Shown here in pieces: positions 1-7,506 of a stretch of 51,870 nt of DNA. The position numbers and the translations under genes are program-made. How positions within the stretch are numbered: position 1 is the first letter of the stretch; the number at the start of each line of letters is the position of its first letter. A model generated the notes under the pieces. That model saw only the letters and a list, made by a program, of their open reading frames with translations, was not told the DNA's origin and ran no database searches. The stretch comes from Candidatus Sulfotelmatobacter sp. (lineage in GTDB: Bacteria > Acidobacteriota > Terriglobia > Terriglobales > Acidobacteriaceae). The DNA is taken from positions 1 to 51,870 of the forward strand of contig JASHOT010000388.1 in the NCBI GenBank assembly GCA_030040965.1, written 5' to 3'.

Positions 1-1
1 A

Positions 2-676
2 CGATATCTGCGGCCGATCATGCCGATCCTGGTCATTCCGATTCTCTCCGGCGCATTTGTCGGAGTTCTGATGATCAAGGTTGTTGGAGTTCCCATCGCG
101 CTCTTCATGGACCATGCCAATCACACGTTGCAGTCGATGAGCACCGGAAACGATGTGCTGTTGGCGCTGGTGCTCGGGTCCATGATCGCTTTCGATATGG
201 GGGGTCCAGTCAACAAAGCTGCATTCTTCTTTGGAGCAGCGATGATAAGCCAGGGGAACTACAGAATCATGGGGGCATGTGCCGCGGCCATTTGCACACC
301 GCCATTAGGAATGGGACTAGCGACGCTTCTGCGCAAGAATCTTTGGAGCGAAGAAGAGCGCGAAGCCGGCCTGGCTGCCATTGCGATGGGCATGATCGGG
401 CTCACAGAAGGTGCGATTCCGTTTGCCGCGGCGGATCCTGTTCGCGTCATACCCAGTATCGTTGCGGGTTCTGCCGTCGCTTCTATCATCGCCATGGTTG
501 GCCAGGTAGGCGACCATGCTCCGCACGGTGGTCCCATTGTGTTGTTCCTAGGAGTGGTCAACCACGGTCTGGCCTACACGTCGGCGATTCTCGTCGGAAC
601 TCTGCTGACGGCGCTTTTAATTGTTTTGCTGCGCTCGAAAACGAACGGAGTCGCGAAGGAAAGGGAGTCTGCATGA
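2..676 (+). CDS. fruA: PTS fructose-type transporter subunit IIC (5' partial)
   Basis: Membrane channel subunit that moves a fructose-type sugar inward while it is phosphorylated by the IIB partner. The frame is already open at base 2 and reads RYLRPIMPIL, a typical mid-IIC segment, so the true start lies before the window. Long hydrophobic stretches alternate with short loops. The conserved segment around FDMGGPVNKAAF and the acidic loop LTEGAIPFAAADP are hallmarks of the fructose/mannitol IIC family. The stop overlaps the start of the IIB gene (ATGA), which indicates translational coupling. In many bacteria IIB and IIC are fused; here they are separate chains. Substrate specificity within the fructose family cannot be read from this fragment. 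Confidence 0.9.
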   Translation, partial: RYLRPIMPILVIPILSGAFVGVLMIKVVGVPIALFMDHANHTLQSMSTGNDVLLALVLGSMIAFDMGGPVNKAAFFFGAAMISQGNYRIMGACAAAICTPPLGMGLATLLRKNLWSEEEREAGLAAIAMGMIGLTEGAIPFAAADPVRVIPSIVAGSAVASIIAMVGQVGDHAPHGGPIVLFLGVVNHGLAYTSAILVGTLLTALLIVLLRSKTNGVAKERESA

Positions 677-972
677 GGATCGTCGCAGTAACCGCCTGTC
701 CCACCGGCATCGCGCATACCTACATGGCCGCCGCTCGCCTGGAAAAAGTCGCCAAGACCTTTGGGCACGAGATCAAAGTGGAGACTCAAGGCGCAATGGG
801 TATCGAGAACAAACTGACCGAAAGCGACATTCGCCAGGCGCAAATCGCCATCTTCGCCGTCGATATTGAAGTCGAGGGAAAAGAACGATTCCATGGAGTC
901 AAGGTGATCCAGGTTCCGCTCCAGGATGCGCTCAAGAGTCCGGAAGCAATCTTTGCCAAGATTCAGCGTTGA
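673..972 (+). CDS. PTS fructose-type subunit IIB
   Basis: Cytoplasmic phosphotransfer subunit of 99 residues that accepts phosphate from IIA and passes it to the sugar bound by IIC. It starts MRIVAVTACPTGIAHTYMAA, in which Cys9 of the ACPTGIAHT motif is the expected phospho-cysteine. The length is usual for a stand-alone fructose IIB domain. The ATG overlaps the stop of the IIC gene, and the next gene starts four bases after this stop, so the three genes form one tight transcription unit. Confidence 0.93.
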   Translation: MRIVAVTACPTGIAHTYMAAARLEKVAKTFGHEIKVETQGAMGIENKLTESDIRQAQIAIFAVDIEVEGKERFHGVKVIQVPLQDALKSPEAIFAKIQR

Positions 973-975
973 AAG

Positions 976-3513
976 ATGCCGCAGAACTCTGACATTTCGA
1001 CGCGCTTCGTCTTCGACTGCCCACTGGCCAGCGGATTGCATGCGCGGCCGGCAAGTCATCTTTCTGAGGTGGCCAATCAGTTTCTCTCAGAATGTCGGTT
1101 GACGAACCTTCGCAATGGGCAGGTGGCCAACGTCAAGAGCGTGCTCGCCATCGTTGCCGCGGATGTGCGGCTGGGCGATCGCTGTGAACTGGACACCAGC
1201 GGTACGGACCAGCAGATTGCATTCGACGGATTGCGGCGTTTCATCGAGAAAGACCTTCCGCGCTGCGATGTTCCCCTCGCCGGAATCGCTGAATTCACAC
1301 GCAGTACAACTCCGCCGCGCTTGCTGGAATTAGCAAAAGCGTCATGTATTTTTGGCACGCCGGTAAGCCGCGGCCTCGGTCGCGGCAAGGTTGTGATTCT
1401 GAGAAGAATGCCTCTTCCAAGCAGCCTTGAAGCGGGGAACGGCGTCAGTCCGCAGCATGAACTTGAGCGTATCCAACAGGCGATCATCGCGGTGCGTCAG
1501 CGCATTGGTGAAAAACTAAAGTATTCACTTACGCCCACCGGCACAGCCATTTTACAGGCCGATCTCGCCATGGCGAGCGACGTGTTTTTGGTCGAAAAGC
1601 TGAAAGAACAGGTCCTGCGCGGCATGTCTGCCGCCCAAGCGGTAGTCGGCGTGGGTGAATTCTTCATCGCTCTTCTGCAGAAATCAGAGAGTGAATATGT
1701 GAGGCAACGTTCCTCTGATATAGAAGAGATCTGTTTGCAGCTGTTAGGCGAAGTCCATCCTTCTGCGACCCCAGTTGCGATTGTCGTATTGCACGAACCT
1801 TCGGTGTTAGTGACGGAAACGCTTGCCCCACAACAACTGCTCGAGCTTGACCGGAAATGGGTGAGAGGTCTGGTACTCGAACACGCGGCGGAAACATCGC
1901 ATGCCGTACTGCTGGCGAGGTCGCTGGGGATTCCAACGCTGGCAGGCGTGCGAAACGGACGTGTAGTTCTGAGGGAAGGCATTGAGGTAGTCGTCGACGC
2001 GAATCGCGGATTCGTAGTTCCGCACTCTTCACTGGAGGTTCAGCGCTTCTATGACCGGGAGCAGAAGACGCTGGAACGGCGGAAAGCAGCTCATTCAACG
2101 ACCGCGAAACATTTGGCTGTTACTTCCGACGGAACGCGAATCGAGGTCGCCGCCAACGTTGCCGCCGGAGAGGAAGTAACACTGGCCTTCGAAAATGGTG
2201 CAGACAGCATCGGTTTGTTTCGAACCGAGATGCTGTTCCTCGGCCGCGATGGTGCTCCTTTAGAAGAGGAGCAATATGCGATTTACCTAGCGGCGGTGCG
2301 CGCAGCTTCAGGACGCCCAGTTATTATCCGCACATTCGATGTTGGCGGCGATAAGCAGGTGCCTTATCTTAAGAGTGCCTCCGAAGATAATCCGTTCCTG
2401 GGATGCCGCGGCGCCCGTCTTTACGCCGAACATCAGGATTTGCTGCAAACGCAGTTGCGCGCCATCCTGCGCGCTTCTGTCGCTGGACCAATCCAAGTAA
2501 TGGCGCCAATGATCTCGTCGGTAGAGGAAATGCTGGAATTCAAAAGTGCGATCGAGCAAGCGAAGCTGGACCTTGGGCAAAAAGCAATTCCATTTGCTTC
2601 CGACATAAAAATCGGCCTGATGATCGAAGTGCCTTCGCTTGCTTTCCTCGTCGAGCAGTTAAGCGCGCAAGTTGACTTCTTCAGTATCGGCACCAATGAT
2701 CTGATCCAATATTTTGTCGCCGCTGATCGAACCAACGCGGCTGTATCTTCTCTCTACAGCAGCAGCCATCCTGGCTTCCTCCGCTTTCTCAAACAGGTGG
2801 TGGGTCAATTCCGCCGGGCGGGTAAATGGATCGGCATGTGCGGAGACATGGCGGCCGATCCCCGAAATCTTCCACTTTTGCTTGGCCTCGGACTGGATGA
2901 AATCAGCGTTCCCCCGTCGGAGGTGCATCTTCTCAAACGGGAGATTGGCAACCTCCGCGCCTCTGAGTGTATTTCCACACTCGACCGCGCCATATCTTGT
3001 CGAACATCGACTGAAGTCGATGAACTCTTGAGCGCCAGAGCATCCGAGCGCATGGCACCACTGCTGAGTGAGGAACTGGTACTGCTGGAAAGCACAAGTC
3101 AGACCAAGGAAGAAGTGATGCAGGAAATGGTGGACGCGTTTTATATTGCGCATCGCACCGAGGATCGCCAACTTTTCGAAGAAGCGCTCTGGGCCCGGGA
3201 AGCGGTTTATTCCACAGGCCTCGGATACGGTTTCGCCACACCACACTGTAAGACCGACGCGGTCGCCTCCGACTCAATTTGCGTGTTGCGCCTGAACGAG
3301 CCGATCAATTGGGACTCCGTCGACGGCGAGCAGGTTCGCATGGTTGTCTTGCTCGCCCTGCGCAACTCGGAAGACGGCGCCAATCACATGCAGGTCTTCT
3401 CGACGCTGGCGCGGAAACTGATGAATGATGACTTCCGGCAGCACCTACTCAAATTCGACAATGCGCCACAAGTCATCATGTTCCTGAGTGAGCAACTGGG
3501 CATACAACGGTGA
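976..3513 (+). CDS. Multiphosphoryl transfer protein, HPr-Enzyme I-IIA(Fru) fusion
   Basis: One 845-residue polypeptide carrying all soluble PTS steps upstream of IIB. Residues ~10-100 are HPr-like, with GLHARPAS (phospho-His22) and a serine at position 55 in the place of regulatory Ser46. Residues ~120-690 are Enzyme I, with phospho-His309 in ETSHAVLLAR, the PEP-site segment SIGTNDLIQYFVAADRTN, and Cys622 in GMCGDMA. Residues ~700-845 are a fructose/mannitol-type IIA, with His757 in GFATPHCKT. Known multiphosphoryl transfer proteins usually place IIA at the N-terminus (IIA-HPr-EI); here IIA is last. The protein should take phosphate from PEP and deliver it to the adjacent IIB/IIC. It ends the operon. 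Confidence 0.93.
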   Translation: MPQNSDISTRFVFDCPLASGLHARPASHLSEVANQFLSECRLTNLRNGQVANVKSVLAIVAADVRLGDRCELDTSGTDQQIAFDGLRRFIEKDLPRCDVPLAGIAEFTRSTTPPRLLELAKASCIFGTPVSRGLGRGKVVILRRMPLPSSLEAGNGVSPQHELERIQQAIIAVRQRIGEKLKYSLTPTGTAILQADLAMASDVFLVEKLKEQVLRGMSAAQAVVGVGEFFIALLQKSESEYVRQRSSDIEEICLQLLGEVHPSATPVAIVVLHEPSVLVTETLAPQQLLELDRKWVRGLVLEHAAETSHAVLLARSLGIPTLAGVRNGRVVLREGIEVVVDANRGFVVPHSSLEVQRFYDREQKTLERRKAAHSTTAKHLAVTSDGTRIEVAANVAAGEEVTLAFENGADSIGLFRTEMLFLGRDGAPLEEEQYAIYLAAVRAASGRPVIIRTFDVGGDKQVPYLKSASEDNPFLGCRGARLYAEHQDLLQTQLRAILRASVAGPIQVMAPMISSVEEMLEFKSAIEQAKLDLGQKAIPFASDIKIGLMIEVPSLAFLVEQLSAQVDFFSIGTNDLIQYFVAADRTNAAVSSLYSSSHPGFLRFLKQVVGQFRRAGKWIGMCGDMAADPRNLPLLLGLGLDEISVPPSEVHLLKREIGNLRASECISTLDRAISCRTSTEVDELLSARASERMAPLLSEELVLLESTSQTKEEVMQEMVDAFYIAHRTEDRQLFEEALWAREAVYSTGLGYGFATPHCKTDAVASDSICVLRLNEPINWDSVDGEQVRMVVLLALRNSEDGANHMQVFSTLARKLMNDDFRQHLLKFDNAPQVIMFLSEQLGIQR

Positions 3514-4048
3514 TCTACAGCCAGTCGGGATTTTATACCCTATCGCTTGCTGTGGCGCCCGAGTGGGGCGTGGGGCAAAAATGGCCGCAACAGAAAATGT
3601 CCAGCTTCAGTATTGCTGTTTGCAGGAGGCCATCTCCCGGTCGATCCATGCTTGAACGGGCCGGATCGGGTGGGAAAGCCTAGTTCGAGCCGGGACCCGA
3701 AACTCTACCCAAGAACCAGACCGTAGAAGCCGGCCGGAAAACGTCAAGGGGAACACCCCCGACCGTCGCAGGGCCGGCAAACCGCCGAGCCAAAGGAGCT
3801 TTGACCCGGCAAAATCGCTTAGAGGCTCCGGATGCCCTCCAAAAAAAATCCCTCGGGAGCCGCCTCTTAACCCGAGAAATGGTCCCCAGACGGGTATTAC
3901 ATATTGTGCCCAGGAGGAGGAGAGCGAACACCTCCTGGCCCGATTGCAGCCAGGGTAACAGCGAAAAGTTCCAACTACCCTACCTATATGTATAGGCCCG
4001 TTCTCACGAACCGGCATATTGCGGGGAAGAGCTAAAGGAGGATTTGAA
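3514..4048 (+). other. Long non-coding leader rich in inverted repeats
   Basis: 535 bases without a convincing gene between the PTS operon and the next protein. Several inverted repeats lie close together: an 8-bp stem CCAGGAGG/CCTCCTGG at 3910-3917 and 3931-3938; CTCGGG/CCCGAG at 3852-3857 and 3871-3876; and CCTATA-TG-TATAGG at 3983-3996. Short open frames exist on both strands because stop codons are rare in this C/G-rich stretch, but none has a clear ribosome site plus a recognisable protein. It could be a structured 5' leader, a stand-alone RNA, or a decayed gene. I do not recognise a known riboswitch here. Confidence 0.4.
4034..4041 (+). promoter_or_regulatory. Strong Shine-Dalgarno site that fixes the start at 4049
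   Basis: AAAGGAGG lies seven bases before the ATG at 4049. An in-frame upstream ATG at 4019 has no such site, so 4049 is the better start for the 570-aa protein. Confidence 0.75.
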
Positions 4049-5761
4049 ATGTCAGAAGAGCCCAAGAGACCCGGGCAAAGTGGGGACGAAGCGTTCCCCA
4101 CGAACCCGGCACCGACTGGCGAAGGCGGCAGTGCTGAGCTGCAGCAGCAGCCGAGCGGCGCGAACCCAGACGGCCCGCCGCAAAACGAGGCCGGCGGGTC
4201 AGAAACAGGTAGCCCTGCTCCCGTCGAACAAAACAGCCGTGGTGAGGTCGCAAACACCTCCGGTTTAGTTGCCGACGAGCGAAGCGAACCGACTGCGCCG
4301 TTGCTACCACCCGGTCCGGCCGAGGTAGAAGGTCAACCGCACCCCGCCCTAGCTGATGCGGCAAGCTCGCCGGCGGAGCCAAGCTGCGAGCTTCCGCGGC
4401 CGCCCGAGTATAGCCTCACCGAAAAGCTTCTTGATGCGATGGCGCTGATTTCTCACGATGAGTTTCTCGGCATGGGTGACTACGCCGCTTATTGGGATCC
4501 AGATCTTGAGCCGTATGAACCGTTCCCGAGCTTTGACCTTGTTAAGAAGGAAGGCAGCGTTGAACTCTCATTCGTGGAATGGAGAGGGCACTGCCCAAAC
4601 TTTAGCACGCACGGTTTGGGAGCCAACTACCGGGGCGCAAATTATATCGTGCCCCAGTTGCCGGCGCCGATCTATGACGCGATGTACTTACCTAGCAACG
4701 TTACGAGTGACTTTTCAGCGCATCAAGTTTTTGAAGGCGTCTGCCGTGTTCTTCGCGGATGCCCGGCACTTTCTGGCCAGCAATGCGAACTTTTGAGCTT
4801 TTGGTGCCTGGCCACTTGGTTTGCGGATCGGATGGATTTCATTCCTCGTATGACGATCACGGGGCCGCGATATGCCGCTGATCTGTTGTTCTCGCTGCTG
4901 AGCCGCGTGTGCCGCAGAGCAATACTGCTGGCGGGAATAAAGCCAGCCACGGTGCAACAGATTCCGGCAAAGGAACTAATGCCCACTCTACTCATCCGGC
5001 AGATCAAACCTGGCAAGAATGCAAGCGAGTTGCTCGACGCCTCCGACCGGAGACGATACTTCGTGACCTGCGGCAAGGAATTACTGGACTTTTACTGCGC
5101 CAAATGCGTCTACGTAGGCGAGCAATACGACGCAAAGCACGCAGATAACGGTCTATACATCGACCTCGGCTGTCATGCACCAGCTACCAATCTGGCATAT
5201 CCATCCGCTGAGGAGACTCAGCATTTGCAGAACCAGCTTTTTACATATCGCAGCTTCTATTACGACCGCTTGGATCAGCAAGCGTTTCAGGTTTCCGAGA
5301 ACGACGCGCTCCTGCTTCAACTGGATATGATCGCTTATCGGCTCTGCTCCGCGATTTTTGCAGATTATCAGCTACAGTACCGCCTGGTGGAGGTGTTGAA
5401 GACTCAAAACGAAGAGGTGCGCGCCGAGGGCGCCAGCAGCATTGAGGCGACGGTCTTAAAGGCAGTCCTGTTTCACTGTCATGAAAATGAATCGCAGGTG
5501 TATGTCCGTAACATCGCCGCTACCGCTAATACTATTTGGCTCGAACAAGGTGAAACTTCTAAGCTGTCCAGTGAGAAGGTCGGACATGTCTTGAAAAAGC
5601 TTGGCCTCTACAGCCGCCGCTTAGGCTTTCAAGGGCGGGGGCTCGCGCTGGACAAAGCCCTCCAGGGTCGCGTGCACCAATTGGCTTTCGATTACGATGT
5701 GCTGCCAATGGTTCCCCAGTGTGGACACTGTCATACGCTGCAAACCACTCCATCCCAGTAG
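4049..5761 (+). CDS. Hypothetical protein resembling an ATPase-dead primase/helicase-type P-loop protein
   Basis: 570 residues of unknown function. Residues ~1-125 are low-complexity, rich in Pro, Gly, Glu and Ala, and probably disordered. A central part (~residues 220-370) has the layout of plasmid/phage P-loop proteins of the DUF3631/DUF3987 type: a helix ending in WCLATWFADR, then a strand MTITGPRYAADLLFSLL where a Walker A loop (GxGKT) would be, then MPTLLIRQI where Walker B (LLIDE) would be. The GKT and DE residues are absent, so ATP hydrolysis is unlikely. The C-terminal ~100 residues look like a winged-helix segment (KLSSEKVGHVLKKLGLYSRR) of the kind that ends such proteins. The family link is my pattern-based inference. 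The protein might bind nucleic acid. There is no neighbouring replication gene. Confidence 0.6.
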   Translation: MSEEPKRPGQSGDEAFPTNPAPTGEGGSAELQQQPSGANPDGPPQNEAGGSETGSPAPVEQNSRGEVANTSGLVADERSEPTAPLLPPGPAEVEGQPHPALADAASSPAEPSCELPRPPEYSLTEKLLDAMALISHDEFLGMGDYAAYWDPDLEPYEPFPSFDLVKKEGSVELSFVEWRGHCPNFSTHGLGANYRGANYIVPQLPAPIYDAMYLPSNVTSDFSAHQVFEGVCRVLRGCPALSGQQCELLSFWCLATWFADRMDFIPRMTITGPRYAADLLFSLLSRVCRRAILLAGIKPATVQQIPAKELMPTLLIRQIKPGKNASELLDASDRRRYFVTCGKELLDFYCAKCVYVGEQYDAKHADNGLYIDLGCHAPATNLAYPSAEETQHLQNQLFTYRSFYYDRLDQQAFQVSENDALLLQLDMIAYRLCSAIFADYQLQYRLVEVLKTQNEEVRAEGASSIEATVLKAVLFHCHENESQVYVRNIAATANTIWLEQGETSKLSSEKVGHVLKKLGLYSRRLGFQGRGLALDKALQGRVHQLAFDYDVLPMVPQCGHCHTLQTTPSQ

Positions 5762-6018
5762 GTTATGTAGGTGATGACGGTTATGTCGGATTTCCTGTAC
5801 GCGCGCGGCTGCCGGCGCCCGGCACCCGCGAGCCGGTTCAATCCAGAAACTCCAGCGCTTCTGAGCGTGGCGGCGGAAAGAGGCACGGGCTTATTTCACA
5901 TTCGGCAGGCTAGCTGTGTGAAATTTCGACCCGGTAATACTTACCGAAGTGACTATTGGTGACGAAATGCTCAGGACAAACTTTACCCGAATTGCGACGA
6001 AACCCGGTAGAATCCGAC
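5762..6018. other. Intergenic region with an 8-bp palindromic hairpin
   Basis: 257 bases between the primase-like gene and the next small gene. It holds the inverted repeat ATTTCACA (5893-5900)/TGTGAAAT (5917-5924), which could be a hairpin or a binding site for a dimeric regulator. No T-run follows, so it is not a classical terminator. Nothing else is recognisable. Confidence 0.4.
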
Positions 6019-6438
6019 GTGACTGCCAAAAAGGGTCGTTCTTCACCGAAATCCCGCCGGCCAAAACCTTCCGACGTCGGACACGTTGGCATCATCTTCG
6101 TTACCGATCAAGTTCTAATCGAATCCACTCCAATGTCTAAAGGTGAGCTCTGCGCCGGCTTTGTTAATCACCCCGGAGGGCATGAGCAGTTTTGGGCACA
6201 GTTGCAAGCCAATGGCCTCGTCCCCCCCGAAGAGGACTACATAAATGTCCCCCGCGGCCGCGTAATCTTTTCCCTCCGGACCGGCCAGTATTCTCTGCTT
6301 CTCGATCGCTGCATTCTCCGAGAGCCCACGCTCGTGCGAGAAATCCAAGAACGCATGAATCTCCCCAACCGCAAATTAGTGGTATCAACAGATGATCATT
6401 ATCGCTGTTCTTTCTGCATGAGCAGGAGTTTGTTCTGA
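6019..6438 (+). CDS. Small hypothetical protein, C-terminal CxxC
   Basis: About 139 residues if it starts at the GTG at 6019 (VTAKKGRSSPKSRR); the frame is open further upstream to a TTG at 5956. A basic, Ser/Lys/Arg-rich N-terminus is followed by a compact part beginning HVGIIFVTDQVLIES, then VPRGRVIFSLRTGQYSLLLDR and HYRCSFC at the end. The pattern 'PRGR-V-(x)-TG-x-(Y/F)-x-LL-DRCI' recalls small uncharacterised proteins of soil bacteria, which I know only as hypothetical. A short cysteine pair (C-S-F-C) near the end could bind metal. No catalytic motif is visible. Start and function are both uncertain. Confidence 0.55.
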   Translation: MTAKKGRSSPKSRRPKPSDVGHVGIIFVTDQVLIESTPMSKGELCAGFVNHPGGHEQFWAQLQANGLVPPEEDYINVPRGRVIFSLRTGQYSLLLDRCILREPTLVREIQERMNLPNRKLVVSTDDHYRCSFCMSRSLF

Positions 6439-6497
6439 AGGCGCCACGTGCACATAACCCAAGAAAAGGTCGAGCACAAGGACATGGAGGCAAAAAA

Positions 6498-6680
6498 ATG
6501 ACCTTCGACAAAACCTACAGCCGGCTCGAAGTACCGATGCACGATGAAACCGTTGGGAAAGTCTTCGTCGTCATCAACAGCGACACACGACTATGCCTCC
6601 TCTGCGAGCAACTATTCACGCGTCAAGGATCATTTGAGCATTCCAACGTCAGGTGCTATCCAACCGCGAAAGGAGCCTGA
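6498..6680 (+). CDS. Small zinc-finger-like protein (60 aa)
   Basis: 60 residues preceded by a good ribosome site, GGAGG at 6486-6490, seven bases before the ATG. The C-terminal half reads RLCLLCEQLFTRQGSFEHS and then a cysteine, giving a C-x2-C...H-x4-C arrangement that could hold one zinc ion. The N-terminal half (VGKVFVVINSDT) is probably a beta hairpin. The next gene starts six bases after this stop and has its ribosome site inside this coding end, so the two are likely co-transcribed. Function is unknown; such small fingers can bind nucleic acid or proteins. Confidence 0.6.
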   Translation: MTFDKTYSRLEVPMHDETVGKVFVVINSDTRLCLLCEQLFTRQGSFEHSNVRCYPTAKGA

Positions 6681-6686
6681 ACACAA

Positions 6687-7265
6687 ATGCGCGATTACTC
6701 ACGTCATGATGAGCTTCCTTGCGAGTTGTTGTTGAACGGAGTGCGTGTGCAAGGTGTGCGGATCCGCCAAACCAAGCAGTCCCTGGGAGATTTCGACATC
6801 GTTGTCTCTGATCCCGTATTAGGGGCCTTTTCCTTGCATTCTGGCTTTGACATCAACGTGCATCAACCGGACTCGGGCTGGCGAAAGGTGTCTGTGGACG
6901 AACTGAGAATGATCCTTAAGGACAGAAATTTGCTACCAGCTAAGGATCTTCCGAAAGTGTCGGAAATCACAGAATGCCGGCTTTTCGCGCGGGTTGACGA
7001 CATCGAAATTCCGCATTGGCAAGGTGGACGACTTTTTGGTCGCGGACCGGAAGAGGCCTGCGTTCGGTACGTACAGCGCATCTTCTATCGCGTCGGTATC
7101 CCGCACTTGGTTGCGGGTACCACGTTCACAGTTCCAAGTGCGCCGACAGCCAAGATTCCGTTAAAGCGAGCTGGCTTTCGGGAGAGTCCAGTCTCGCGAT
7201 CGGCTCTAGTAGAACCGCGGACAAACGTTGCCATCCAGGTCATTCAACGGAGCCCTCTCCCGTAA
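6687..7265 (+). CDS. Hypothetical protein (192 aa)
   Basis: 192 residues starting at an ATG with AAAGGAG eleven bases upstream, inside the end of the zinc-finger-like gene. The N-terminal half has regular alternating hydrophobic strands (LLLNGVRVQGVRIRQ, FDIVVSDPVLGAF). The middle contains CRLFARVDDIEIPHW and an Arg/Gly segment, GGRLFGRGPEE. The C-terminal ~50 residues are Pro/Ser/Arg-rich and probably disordered. There is no signal peptide or membrane segment, so it is probably cytoplasmic. I do not recognise the family. It is the last gene of the accessory block and converges on the surface-protein gene that ends at 7507. Confidence 0.5.
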   Translation: MRDYSRHDELPCELLLNGVRVQGVRIRQTKQSLGDFDIVVSDPVLGAFSLHSGFDINVHQPDSGWRKVSVDELRMILKDRNLLPAKDLPKVSEITECRLFARVDDIEIPHWQGGRLFGRGPEEACVRYVQRIFYRVGIPHLVAGTTFTVPSAPTAKIPLKRAGFRESPVSRSALVEPRTNVAIQVIQRSPLP

Positions 7266-7506
7266 CGGATCTGGAAAGCAGCCCCACCACTGAACACCTT
7301 TAAGATTACAAAACGAACGCAACCGAACCCGGAGTTAACTCTCGCGGGAGTATCTTTCAGCTCGCCACTAGGTGCGAAGAAGCCACAGCAGTCGGAACCA
7401 AACCTTATTGAAAGCTGGGGCAGTGTGGCGTTGCCACCTTAACGGCACGAGGGCAAGGTTGCTCAGGATGGAGCACTCTTGCCCCCGACACACTGGCCAT
7501 TTGCGA

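Noticed and set aside
3801-3995. A 64-residue plus-strand open frame in the leader
   Set aside because: No ribosome site, very basic composition, and it spans the predicted inverted repeats; kept as leader and not called as a gene.
3607-4257. A 216-residue open frame on the minus strand across the leader and the start of the primase-like gene
   Set aside because: It overlaps the well-supported start of the plus-strand gene, is rich in Pro/Gly/Leu/Ser as expected from reading a G/C-rich strand backwards, and has no ribosome site or recognisable domain.
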